This document shows positions 35,896-44,235 of a stretch of DNA of 64,000 nt, one piece after another. The notes beneath the pieces were generated by a model. It was given only the letters and a program-made list of their open reading frames with translations. It had not been told where the DNA came from and did not search any database. The stretch lies in the NCBI RefSeq assembly GCF_001187435.1, contig NZ_LFXA01000018.1, positions 310,001 through 374,000 on the forward strand, written 5' to 3'. The position numbers and the translations under genes were made by a program. The stretch's first letter is position 1. Every line of letters starts with the position of its first letter. Source of the DNA: Streptomyces caatingaensis. Lineage in GTDB: Bacteria; Actinomycetota; Actinomycetes; Streptomycetales; Streptomycetaceae.

Positions 35896-36921
35896 ATGCC
35901 CATCGCAACCCCCGAGGTCTACAACGAGATGCTCGACCGGGCGAAGGCAGGCAAGTTCGCCTACCCGGCCATCAACGTGACCTCGACCCAGACTCTGCAC
36001 GCCGCGCTGCGCGGTTTCGCCGAGGCGGAGAGCGACGGCATCATCCAGATCTCCACCGGTGGCGCGGAGTTCCTGGGCGGCCAGTACAGCAAGGACATGG
36101 TCTCCGGCGCCGTCGCGCTGGCCGAGTTCGCGCACGTCGTGGCCGAGAAGTACCCGGTCAACATCGCGCTGCACACCGACCACTGCCCCAAGGACAAGCT
36201 GGACGGCTACGTCCGCCCGCTGCTGAAGATCTCCCAGGAGCGCGTGGCCGCCGGCCGCAACCCGCTGTTCCAGTCCCACATGTGGGACGGCTCCGCCGAG
36301 AAGCTCGACGAGAACCTCGCCATCGCGAAGGAGCTCCTCGCCGAGGCCGTCAAGGCGAAGATCATCCTCGAGGTCGAGATCACCCCGACCGGCGGCGAGG
36401 AGGACGGCGTCAGCCACGAGATCAACGACGAGCTGTACACCACCGTCGCCGACGTGGAGAAGACCGCCGAGGCGCTGGGCCTGGGCGAGAACGGCCGCTA
36501 CCTGCTGGCCGCCTCCTTCGGCAACGTCCACGGTGTCTACAAGCCGGGCAACGTCGTCCTCCGCCCCGAGCTGCTCCGCGAGCTCCAGGACGGCATCGCC
36601 GCCAAGCACGGCAAGCAGGACCCGTTCGACTTCGTCTTCCACGGCGGCTCCGGCTCCACGGAGGAGGAGATCCGCACCGCGCTGGAGAACGGCGTCGTGA
36701 AGATGAACCTCGACACGGACACCCAGTACGCCTTCACCCGCCCGGTGGCGGCCCACATGTTCCAGAACTACGACGGCGTCCTGAAGGTCGACGGCGAGGT
36801 CGGCAACAAGAAGGCCTACGACCCGCGCACCTGGGGCAAGCTGGCCGAGGCGAGCATGGCCGAGCGCGTCACCAAGGCCTGCGCCGACCTGCGCTCGACG
36901 GGCACCAAGCTCGGCAAGTAG
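35896..36921 (+). CDS. fba: Class II fructose-bisphosphate aldolase
   Basis: A 341-residue metal-dependent aldolase of glycolysis/gluconeogenesis. Zinc ligands and signatures: LHTDHCPKD (His, Asp), EVEITPTGGEEDGVSHE, FGNVHGVYKPGN and FHGGSGS, ending in NLDTDTQYAFTRP. AAGGAGCGGACAG precedes the ATG. It is a single gene with its own terminator. The length is normal for the actinobacterial enzyme. Confidence 0.97.
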   Translation: MPIATPEVYNEMLDRAKAGKFAYPAINVTSTQTLHAALRGFAEAESDGIIQISTGGAEFLGGQYSKDMVSGAVALAEFAHVVAEKYPVNIALHTDHCPKDKLDGYVRPLLKISQERVAAGRNPLFQSHMWDGSAEKLDENLAIAKELLAEAVKAKIILEVEITPTGGEEDGVSHEINDELYTTVADVEKTAEALGLGENGRYLLAASFGNVHGVYKPGNVVLRPELLRELQDGIAAKHGKQDPFDFVFHGGSGSTEEEIRTALENGVVKMNLDTDTQYAFTRPVAAHMFQNYDGVLKVDGEVGNKKAYDPRTWGKLAEASMAERVTKACADLRSTGTKLGK

Positions 36922-36939
36922 GCGGCACGGCGGTACGCG

Positions 36940-36968
36940 GAGGGGCCCGGCGGTGCGCCGGGCCCCTC
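36940..36968 (+). terminator. Terminator of fba
   Basis: A perfect 13-bp stem (GAGGGGCCCGGCG) with a GTG loop, 18 bp after the stop codon. Confidence 0.8.
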
Positions 36969-37008
36969 TCGCATGGCCGCGCGCGCCGCGGCGGGGGACG
37001 ATCGGACC

Positions 37009-38553
37009 ATGAGCGACACAGGCCGCGACCCGCACCGCCGGGACCGCACGGCCGAGGAGGGCGCGGCACCCCGGCCCGCGGCCGGCCCGGCCGTCCGCAT
37101 GGGCACGCCCACCGGGCGGTTCGTCCTGCTCACGGCCGTCCTCGGCTCCGGCATGGCCCTCCTCGACAGCACCGTCGTCAACGTGGCCCTGCCGCACATC
37201 GGCACCGACCTCCACGCCGACCTGGCCGTCCTCCAGTGGACCGTCAACGCCTACATGCTCACCCTCGCCGGACTGATCCTGCTCGGCGGGGCGCTGGGCG
37301 ACCGCTTCGGCCGGCGGCGGGTGTTCGTCCTCGGCATCGTCTGGTTCGCGCTCGCCTCGCTGCTCTGCGGGATCGCCCCGGACGCCGGGGTGCTGATCGC
37401 GGCCCGCGCCCTCCAGGGCATCGGCGGGGCGCTGCTCACCCCCGGCTCGCTCGCCCTGCTCCAGGCGGTCTTCCACCCCGACGACCGGGCGGCCGCGGTG
37501 GGCGCCTGGTCCGGGCTGGGCGGCGTGGCCTCGGCGGTCGGGCCGTTCGTGGGCGGCTGGCTGGTGGACGGGCCCGGCTGGCGCTGGGTGTTCCTCGTCA
37601 ACCTGCCGATCGCGGCCGTGTGCGTCCCGGTCGCCCTGCGGTACGTGCCCGAGACCCGCGACCCCACCGCCCGCGGCCGTTTCGACGTGCTCGGCGCGGT
37701 CCTGGGCGCGCTGGCCCTCGGGCTGACCACCTACGCCCTGATCGCCGCCCCCGGCCACGGCGCCTCGCCCGCGGTGATCGTGCCGGGCGTCGCCGGCGTC
37801 CTGCTCGGCGTCCTCTTCGTCCGGCTCGAAGGGCGCCTGGCCGAACCGATGATGCCGCCGGGGATCTTCGCGAACCGGACGTTCTCCGCCGTGAACGCGG
37901 TCACCGTCTGCGTGTACGCGGCGTTCAGCGGCTTCTTCTTCCTCTCCGTGCTCCAGCTCCAGATCGTCTCCGGCTGGTCCGCGCTGGAGGCGGGCACGGC
38001 CCTGCTGCCGACCACCGTGCTGATGCTGCTGCTCTCCCCCCGCGCCGGCCGCGTCGGCGAGGCCGTCGGCGCCCGGCTGCCGCTGACCGTCGGCCCGCTG
38101 CTGTGCGCGGCCGGCATGCTGCTGATGACCCGCGCCGGCCACGGCGCCGTGTACTGGCGGGACGTGCTGCCCGCGCTGGTCGTCCTCGGCCTGGGCATGT
38201 CGGCGCTGGTCGCCCCGCTCACCGCCACCGTGCTCGCCTCGGTGGACGTCGGCCGGGCGGGCCTGGCCAGCGGCATCAACAACGCGGCCGCGCGGGCCGC
38301 GGGCCTGGTGGCGGTGGCCGCCCTGCCGCTGCTGACGGGGATGGGCCCGGAGGCGTACCGCGACCCGGCGGCCTTCGGCGCCGCGTTCCAGCGGGCGATG
38401 CTGTGGTGCGCGGGGGCCCTGGTGGCCGGGGCGCTGCTGGCCTGGACGACGATCCGCGCCCCGCGGCGCGGCCGCCCCCACCCCGAGTGCGCCTACCACT
38501 GCGGGGTGACGGCACCCCCGCTGGACCCGGGCGAGCGCCGGCCCGGGGACTGA
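37009..38553 (+). CDS. MFS multidrug exporter (DHA2, 14-TM)
   Basis: A 514-residue transporter of the drug:H+ antiporter-2 family. A hydrophilic ~30-residue N-terminus precedes 14 membrane helices. Motif A is GGALGDRFGRRRVF; motif D1-like LLDSTVVNVALP is in helix 1; motif C-like GGVASAVGPFVGGWLVD is in helix 5. It probably exports drugs or metabolites. No regulator gene is adjacent. ATG 37009 is used because it follows the expected short spacing from fba and an upstream ATG lies within the terminator. Confidence 0.88.
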   Translation: MSDTGRDPHRRDRTAEEGAAPRPAAGPAVRMGTPTGRFVLLTAVLGSGMALLDSTVVNVALPHIGTDLHADLAVLQWTVNAYMLTLAGLILLGGALGDRFGRRRVFVLGIVWFALASLLCGIAPDAGVLIAARALQGIGGALLTPGSLALLQAVFHPDDRAAAVGAWSGLGGVASAVGPFVGGWLVDGPGWRWVFLVNLPIAAVCVPVALRYVPETRDPTARGRFDVLGAVLGALALGLTTYALIAAPGHGASPAVIVPGVAGVLLGVLFVRLEGRLAEPMMPPGIFANRTFSAVNAVTVCVYAAFSGFFFLSVLQLQIVSGWSALEAGTALLPTTVLMLLLSPRAGRVGEAVGARLPLTVGPLLCAAGMLLMTRAGHGAVYWRDVLPALVVLGLGMSALVAPLTATVLASVDVGRAGLASGINNAAARAAGLVAVAALPLLTGMGPEAYRDPAAFGAAFQRAMLWCAGALVAGALLAWTTIRAPRRGRPHPECAYHCGVTAPPLDPGERRPGD

Positions 38554-38596
38554 GCGGCCTCCCCGCCCGGCGGGGCGACAGGGCAGACTGGAGGCC

Positions 38597-39010
38597 ATGG
38601 CCATTCACGAGAACCTGCTCGGGGGACCGCCCCCGACCCACCTGCCCGACGACCCCGAGCCGCGCGAGCTGCTCGCCTCCGGCGCCGCCCCCGCCGAGGT
38701 CGCCGCCAAGTACCCCGCCTCCTCGCTCGCCTGGGCCCAGCTCGCCGACGACGCCTTCGAGGCGGGCCGGGTCGTGGAGTCGTATGCGTACGCCCGCACC
38801 GGCTACCACCGCGGCCTCGACGCGCTGCGCCGCAACGGCTGGAAGGGCCACGGCCCGGTGCCCTTCGAGCACGAGCCCAACCGCGGCTTCCTGCGCGCGC
38901 TGCACGCCCTCGCCCGCGCCGCCCAGGCGATCGGGGAGCAGGAGGAGTACGAGCGCTGCACGACGTTCCTCCGCGAGAGCTCGCCGACGGCCGCCAGCAC
39001 CCTGGGCTGA
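38597..39010 (+). CDS. DUF3151-family protein
   Basis: A 137-residue soluble helical protein starting MAIHENLLGGPPPTHLPDDP, with TPR-like helices (SSLAWAQLADDAFEAGRVVE, then YARTGYHRGLDALRRNGWKG). This matches DUF3151, conserved next to fba in many actinobacteria. The function is unknown. A hairpin terminator follows. Confidence 0.8.
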   Translation: MAIHENLLGGPPPTHLPDDPEPRELLASGAAPAEVAAKYPASSLAWAQLADDAFEAGRVVESYAYARTGYHRGLDALRRNGWKGHGPVPFEHEPNRGFLRALHALARAAQAIGEQEEYERCTTFLRESSPTAASTLG

Positions 39011-39019
39011 TCCCGTCCC

Positions 39020-39056
39020 GGCCGGAACTCCCGCCTCCGGGCGGCCGGTTCCGGCC
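39020..39056 (+). terminator. Probable terminator after DUF3151
   Basis: 9-bp arms GGCCGGAAC and GTTCCGGCC flank a 19-base loop, 10 bp after the stop codon. Confidence 0.55.
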
Positions 39057-39176
39057 GGACGACCCCTTGCACGGGTGCCGCGCGGGACGGATGATGCCGA
39101 CAGGGGACCGGGGCTCCACGCGCGAGAGGAAGGGGCGGACCGCTACCCGCAGGCATGACGTCCCGAGGAGTCCGCG

Positions 39177-40001
39177 ATGTCGCGACCGCCCACGCCCCCC
39201 GAGCTCGAGTTCGCCGCCACCACCCCGTACGAGGACTACGTCCGCGCCGAGGCGCTCGCCCGGCTGCGGACGCCGCTGTCCGACGACCCGGGGGAGCCGG
39301 CGTTCCTGGTGACCACCCAGGTCATGGAGTTGTGGTTCGGCCTCGTCGTCCACGAGTGGGAGACCGCCGGGCGCGCCCTGCGGGCCGGCAGCCTGCCCCT
39401 CGCGCTGGCCGCGCTCGACCGCTCCGTCGCCGAGCTGGGCGCGCTCAACGCCTCCTGGCAGCCCATCTCCCGCCTGACACCGGGCCAGTTCAACCGCTAC
39501 CGCGCCGCGCTCGGCGAGGCGTCCGGCTTCCAGTCCGCCATGTACCGCCGCCTGGAGTTCCTGCTCGGCGACAAGTCCCGCTCCATGCTGGTGCCTTACC
39601 GCAACGTCCCGGAGGTGCACGCCCGGCTGGAGAAGGCGCTGCACGAACCCTCCCTCTACGACGAGGCGTTGCGCTGGCTCGCCCGCCGCGGCCACCCGGT
39701 GCCCGCCGCCGTCCTGGAGCGCGACGTCAGCGCGCCCTACGAGCCGCACCCCGCCGTCGAGGACGTGTGGCAGCGCGTCTACGCCGAGGAGGAGCGGCAC
39801 CCCGACGAGTGCCGCCTGGGGGAGACCCTGACCGAGATCGCCGAACGCGTGTGGCGCTGGCGCAACGACCACCTGGTCGCCACCCGCCGGGCGATGGGCG
39901 CCAAGAAGGGCACCGGCGGCTCGTCCGGGGTCGCCTGGCTGGAGAAGCGCGCCGCGAAGACCGTCTTCCCCGAGCTGTGGACGGCCCGCAGCCGTGTCTG
40001 A
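39177..40001 (+). CDS. kynA: Tryptophan 2,3-dioxygenase
   Basis: A 274-residue haem enzyme opening L-tryptophan to N-formylkynurenine. Signatures: TTQVMELWFGLVVHEWETA, ESGFQS-like EASGFQSAMYRRLEFLLGDK, and the proximal haem His in VWRWRNDHLVATRRAMG, followed by KKGTGGSSGVAWLEK. The stop overlaps the kynU start by 8 bp, so the two are one operon for tryptophan-to-anthranilate breakdown; the intermediate formamidase gene is not in this window. Confidence 0.95.
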   Translation: MSRPPTPPELEFAATTPYEDYVRAEALARLRTPLSDDPGEPAFLVTTQVMELWFGLVVHEWETAGRALRAGSLPLALAALDRSVAELGALNASWQPISRLTPGQFNRYRAALGEASGFQSAMYRRLEFLLGDKSRSMLVPYRNVPEVHARLEKALHEPSLYDEALRWLARRGHPVPAAVLERDVSAPYEPHPAVEDVWQRVYAEEERHPDECRLGETLTEIAERVWRWRNDHLVATRRAMGAKKGTGGSSGVAWLEKRAAKTVFPELWTARSRV

Positions 40002-41199
40002 CCTCGCCCGCGAGGCGGCCGACCGCGACGCCGGCGACGAACTCGCCCCGCTGCGCGCCGCGTTCGACCTCGACGACGGCGCCGTCTACCTCGACGGCAA
40101 CTCGCTGGGCGCGCTGCCCCGCGCCGTGGCGCCCCGCCTCGCCGAGGTCGTCCGGCACGAGTGGGGGCGGCTGCGGATCCGCTCGTGGGACGAGTCGGGG
40201 TGGTGGACCGCGCCCGAGCGCGTCGGCGACCGGATCGGACGGCTCGTCGGCGCCGCGCCCGGACAGGTCGTCGTCGGCGACTCGACGAGCGTCAACCTCT
40301 TCAAGGCCCTGGTCGCTGCCGTCCGCCTGGCCGGGCCGGACCGCGACGAACTCCTCGTCGACGCCACGGCCTTCCCCACGGACGGCTACGTCGCCGCCTC
40401 GGCGGCCCGGATGACCGGCCGCCGCGTCCGGCCCGTCGAACCCGCCGCCATGGCCCGCGCGTGCGGCCCCCGCACCGCCGCCCTCCTCGTCAACCACGTC
40501 GACTACCGCACCGGGCGGCTGCACGACCTGCCCGGCGTCACCTCCGCCGCGCACGCCGCCGGCGCGTATGTGGTGGCGGACCTGTGCCACAGCGCGGGCG
40601 CCCTGCCGATAGGGCTCGACGAGCACGGCGTGGACCTCGCGGCCGGCTGCACGTACAAGTACCTCAACGGAGGCCCCGGCTCGCCCGCCTTCCTCCACAT
40701 CCGCCGCGACCTCCAGCCCCGCTTCGACTCCCCGCTGCCCGGCTGGAACTCGCACGCCGACCCGTTCGGCATGGAGCCCGCCTACCGGCCCGCCGACGGG
40801 GCCGCGCGCGGCCGGGTCGGCACGCCCGACATCCTCTCCCTGCTCGCCCTGGACGCCGCCCTCGACGTCTGGGACGGCGTGGACCTCGCGGCCCTGCGCG
40901 CCAAGAGCCTCGCCCTCACCGACTTCTTCCTGCGCTGCGCGGCCGCCTACGCGCCGGACGGCCGGGTGACATCCCTCACCCCGGCCGCGCACGCCGAGCG
41001 CGGCAGCCAGGTCTCGCTGCGCTGCCCCGGCGCCGGGGCGGTCATGGCGGAGCTCGTCCGGCGCGGTGTCGTCGGCGACTTCCGCCGTCCCGACGTGCTG
41101 CGCTTCGGCTTCGCCCCGCTGTACTGCCGCTTCGCCGACGCGGAGCGGGCGGCGCGGATCCTGGGGGAGGTGCTGGGAGACGTGCCGGGTAGTACTTGA
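39994..41199 (+). CDS. kynU: Kynureninase
   Basis: A 401-residue PLP enzyme cleaving kynurenine to anthranilate and alanine. LDGNSLGALPRA near the N-terminus, VVGDSTSVNLFK, ADLCHSAGALP with the PLP-binding Asp, and the Schiff-base Lys in AAGCTYKYLNGGPGSPAF identify it. GTG start overlapping kynA. Together they supply anthranilate or degrade tryptophan. Confidence 0.95.
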   Translation: MSDLAREAADRDAGDELAPLRAAFDLDDGAVYLDGNSLGALPRAVAPRLAEVVRHEWGRLRIRSWDESGWWTAPERVGDRIGRLVGAAPGQVVVGDSTSVNLFKALVAAVRLAGPDRDELLVDATAFPTDGYVAASAARMTGRRVRPVEPAAMARACGPRTAALLVNHVDYRTGRLHDLPGVTSAAHAAGAYVVADLCHSAGALPIGLDEHGVDLAAGCTYKYLNGGPGSPAFLHIRRDLQPRFDSPLPGWNSHADPFGMEPAYRPADGAARGRVGTPDILSLLALDAALDVWDGVDLAALRAKSLALTDFFLRCAAAYAPDGRVTSLTPAAHAERGSQVSLRCPGAGAVMAELVRRGVVGDFRRPDVLRFGFAPLYCRFADAERAARILGEVLGDVPGST

Positions 41200-41266
41200 G
41201 ACGGACGGCCGGAGATCCTCATCGGCGCGGACGACGCCCGCCGGAAGTCTGCTTACCGTGGAACGC

Positions 41267-42547
41267 GTGAATCCGACCCCCGAGCCGACCTCCTTCCGCA
41301 GCGAGCTGCTCATGTTCAAGAGCGCTTTCGACGGCATCCACCGCGATCTGTTCACCGACGCCTTCGCCTTCCGGCCGCTGGCGCCGCTCGCGCCCGGCAG
41401 CCGTCTCCTGCGCGTCGTGCCGCGCCGGCTCCGCCGCTACGCGCGGTGGCTGCCGCACGCGGCCCTGGTGGCCGCCACGGGGTTCCTGGTCCTCCAGGGC
41501 GCCGGGGAGATCGGCCTGCTGGCGTTCCCGCTGGTCGGGGTGCCGCTCCTGATGACCCTCCTGCGCCCGGTCGGTGCCTGGTGGTGCTCGGTCGGCGCGA
41601 TCTTCTTCGCGACCGCCCTCGGGTCCGCGGTGGTGATCGCCCTGGGCGTCCACGTGCTGGTGATGATGCTCGTCGCGATGCGGTCGCGGCCGCGGGTGGC
41701 GGGCGAGATGTGGCTGCTGACGGCCGTCATCGCGGCGTTCTTCGTGGTCTTCCGGCCGGTCGTCGGAGTCGACGGGCTCTTCGAGCTGCTGGTCGTCTCC
41801 GGCGTGCTGCTCTTCGCCGTCCTCGCCGTGCGGCTGCTGCGCGAGTCCCGGCAGCAGGTCGTCGCCCAGACCGCCGTCACCGAGGCGGAGCGGTCCCGGC
41901 GCACGGTCCTGGAGGAGCGCACCACGATCGCCCGCGAGCTGCACGACGTCGTGGCGCACCACATGTCCGTCGTGGCCATCCAGGCCGAGGCCGCGCCGTA
42001 CCGGGTCCAGGACACGCCGCCCGAGCTGGCCGCCGCCTTCGTCACCATCCGCGAGAACGCGGTCGCGGCCCTCACCGAGCTGCGCCGCGTCCTCGGCGTC
42101 ATCCGCTCCGACGGCTCCGACGCGTTCGACGACCCCGAGGCCCCGCAGCCGACGCTCGCCGCCCTCGACGGGCTGCTGGCCAACGTCCGGGGCGCCGGGC
42201 TGACCGTCGAGCGGGTCACCACCGGGGTGGTGCGGCCGCTGCCGCAGGGCGTGGAGCTCTCCGCGTACCGGATCGTCCAGGAGGCGCTGAGCAACGTGCT
42301 GCGGCACGCGCCCGGCGCCGTCGCCCGCGTCGAGCTCTCCTACGTGCCCGTCGGGCTCGGCCTGCGGATCGTCAACGGGCCGCCGGACCGGCTGGCCAAG
42401 CCCTCGCCCGGGGCCGGGCACGGCGTGCTCGGCATGCGCGAGCGCGTCGCGATGCTCGGCGGCGAGATGACGGACGGGCCGACGGGCGACGGGGGCTACG
42501 AGGTCACCGCCTTCCTGCCGGTCTCCGCGGCGGAGGCCGCCGCGTGA
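41267..42547 (+). CDS. NarL-type sensor histidine kinase
   Basis: About 426 residues. Around six membrane helices occupy roughly 60-205, followed by a HisKA_3 dimerisation/phosphoacceptor helix with His in ARELHDVVAHHMSVVAIQ and a HATPase domain ending in GHGVLGMRERVAMLGG. The short loops suggest that it senses a membrane signal. GTG 41258 is an equally good start. It overlaps its response regulator by GTGA. The stimulus is unknown. Confidence 0.85.
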   Translation: MNPTPEPTSFRSELLMFKSAFDGIHRDLFTDAFAFRPLAPLAPGSRLLRVVPRRLRRYARWLPHAALVAATGFLVLQGAGEIGLLAFPLVGVPLLMTLLRPVGAWWCSVGAIFFATALGSAVVIALGVHVLVMMLVAMRSRPRVAGEMWLLTAVIAAFFVVFRPVVGVDGLFELLVVSGVLLFAVLAVRLLRESRQQVVAQTAVTEAERSRRTVLEERTTIARELHDVVAHHMSVVAIQAEAAPYRVQDTPPELAAAFVTIRENAVAALTELRRVLGVIRSDGSDAFDDPEAPQPTLAALDGLLANVRGAGLTVERVTTGVVRPLPQGVELSAYRIVQEALSNVLRHAPGAVARVELSYVPVGLGLRIVNGPPDRLAKPSPGAGHGVLGMRERVAMLGGEMTDGPTGDGGYEVTAFLPVSAAEAAA

Positions 42548-43203
42548 CCATCAGGGTGCTGATCGTCGACGACCAGATGATGGTCCGCGAGGGCTTCTCC
42601 GTCCTGCTGGGCGCCCAGCCCGACATCGAGGTCGTCGGCGAGGCCGTGGACGGCCGCCAGGCGCTCGCGAAGGTCGCGGAGCTGCGCCCCGACGTCGTCC
42701 TCATGGACATCCGCATGCCCGAGCTCAACGGGCTGGAGGCCACGCGGGAGATCGTCGCGGCGGACGCGGACGCGAAGGTGCTCGTGCTGACCACCTTCGA
42801 TCTCGACGAGTACGTCTACCAGGCGCTGCGGGCCGGGGCGAGCGGCTTCCTCCTCAAGGACGCGTCGGCGCGGCAGCTCGCGGACGGCGTCCGCATCGTC
42901 GCCTCCGGCGAGGCGCTCCTGGCCCCGACGGTCACCAAGCGGCTCATCCAGGAGTTCTCGCGGCTGGGCACGCCGCGGGTGCCGTCGCAGGAGCGCATCG
43001 GGGACTTGACCGAGCGCGAGACGGAGGTGCTGGTGCTGGTCGCCCAGGGGCGGTCCAACGCGGAGATCGCGTCCTACCTCGTCGTCGCCGAGTCGACGGT
43101 GAAGACGCATGTCAGCCGGATCCTGGTGAAGCTGGGGCTGCGGGACCGGACGCAGGCGGCCGTCTTCGCCTACGAGGCGGGGCTGATCACGCCGGGCGGA
43201 TGA
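42544..43203 (+). CDS. NarL/LuxR-type response regulator
   Basis: A 219-residue partner of the preceding kinase. The receiver domain has acidic VDDQ near 9, phosphoacceptor D55 in VVLMDIRMP and Lys in FLLKDAS. The C-terminal LuxR helix-turn-helix is LTERETEVLVLVAQGRSNAE onward with STVKTHVSRIL. GTG start overlaps the kinase stop. It is the last gene of this pair and ends 13 bp from a convergent gene. Confidence 0.92.
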   Translation: MTIRVLIVDDQMMVREGFSVLLGAQPDIEVVGEAVDGRQALAKVAELRPDVVLMDIRMPELNGLEATREIVAADADAKVLVLTTFDLDEYVYQALRAGASGFLLKDASARQLADGVRIVASGEALLAPTVTKRLIQEFSRLGTPRVPSQERIGDLTERETEVLVLVAQGRSNAEIASYLVVAESTVKTHVSRILVKLGLRDRTQAAVFAYEAGLITPGG

Positions 43204-43216
43204 GCTCCGCCCGGCC

Positions 43217-44059
43217 TCACCCCCTCGGCAGCGTCAGCCGCCACGCGTCCCCCTGCGCCGTCCACGTCCGCATCCCCACGGGCCCCCGTATCCGGTTGTC
43301 CGCGCGGTAGCGGAAGTCCGGGCCGGAGACGGTGACCGCCCGCGCCCGGCACCGCAGCGGCGTCTCGGCGCCCTGCGGGTGCACGGCGACGTCCGCGAGC
43401 CCCCCGGCGAGGGACACCGCGACGCGCTCCAGCGGCTGGTCCGCGTCGGACAGCACCACCCCGTCCGCCTCGACCCGCAGCCGCGGCCCCACGCCCGCCG
43501 GGCGCCCGGCGGGCCGGGCCAGCAGGGCCAGCGCCGTCCGCGCGGTCCGCGCCGCGGGCGACCACCACGGCCGGGCCGAGGGCGGAGAGGCCGCGGCGCC
43601 CCCGGCCCGCGCCCGGTCCACCGGCGCCCAGAGCCCGCCCAGCACCAGCCCCCCGCTCTCGTCCGCGAGCAGCCCGAGCCGCCGCTCCACCCCGTCCAGC
43701 ACCGCCCGCGCGGCCGCGACCGCCCCGAGCGGGACGCCGAGCGCGCGGGCCACCGAGACCGCCGGGAGCGGCCCGACGGGCACCCAGGCCAGCGGCGCGT
43801 CCGCCAGCTCCCGCTGCCAGTGCAGCAGCGCGACCACGCGCAGTAACGCCCGGTCGTCCCCGACGACGACCGTCCGCCTCCGGCCGCGCCGGGCCACCGC
43901 CCGGGCGATCTCCGCGGGGCCGTCCGGGAGACAGATTTTCGCCACCGATCCGGCGCTCAGCACATCCCTCGCGATCCGCACGGACTCGCCGTCCACACGC
44001 CGCGCGGCCGGGTCGACGACGACAAGCAGCTGCTGTCCAGTCGGGTCTGCAGCCGACAC
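43217..44059 (-). CDS. Diacylglycerol kinase-like protein with altered catalytic motifs
   Basis: A 280-residue protein with the layout of the DAGK/LCB5 fold: an N-terminal Rossmann-like half and a C-terminal beta-sandwich (RLRVEADGVVLSD onward, ending DFRYRADNRIRGPVGMRTW). The usual nucleotide loop GGDGT is VVVGDDRAL here, and the GTGND-type segment is VGPLPAVSVARALG. Lipid-kinase activity is therefore doubtful. It is transcribed divergently from purA. The family placement is fair, the activity uncertain. Confidence 0.6.
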   Translation of the reverse strand: MSAADPTGQQLLVVVDPAARRVDGESVRIARDVLSAGSVAKICLPDGPAEIARAVARRGRRRTVVVGDDRALLRVVALLHWQRELADAPLAWVPVGPLPAVSVARALGVPLGAVAAARAVLDGVERRLGLLADESGGLVLGGLWAPVDRARAGGAAASPPSARPWWSPAARTARTALALLARPAGRPAGVGPRLRVEADGVVLSDADQPLERVAVSLAGGLADVAVHPQGAETPLRCRARAVTVSGPDFRYRADNRIRGPVGMRTWTAQGDAWRLTLPRG

Positions 44060-44092
44060 GTTCGTCCTTCCTCAGGTAACCTCTCGGTGCAA

Positions 44093-44122
44093 GAGCCCCT
44101 GTCGCTGTTGCGCCAGGGGCTT
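44093..44122 (+). promoter_or_regulatory. Hairpin in the purA leader
   Basis: AGCCCCTG pairs with CAGGGGCT around a 12-14-base loop, 114 bp before the purA start. There is no U tract directly after it. It may be an attenuator-like or mRNA-stability structure, or part of the shared upstream region. Confidence 0.4.
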
Positions 44123-44235
44123 CGTCTATCCGGGGCACCGGTTCGACGGCTCTAGCGGTGGTGAGCGCCCGTATCAGGCGGGCGACGGCCACCTGCGCAC
44201 GTTGGACATGCCCCGCCCGGAAGGGGTGTACGCCT

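Noticed and set aside
35739..39158. 1139-codon plus-strand frame across fba, the MFS gene and DUF3151
   Set aside because: It reads out of frame through three well-recognised genes and is Arg/Pro-rich noise.
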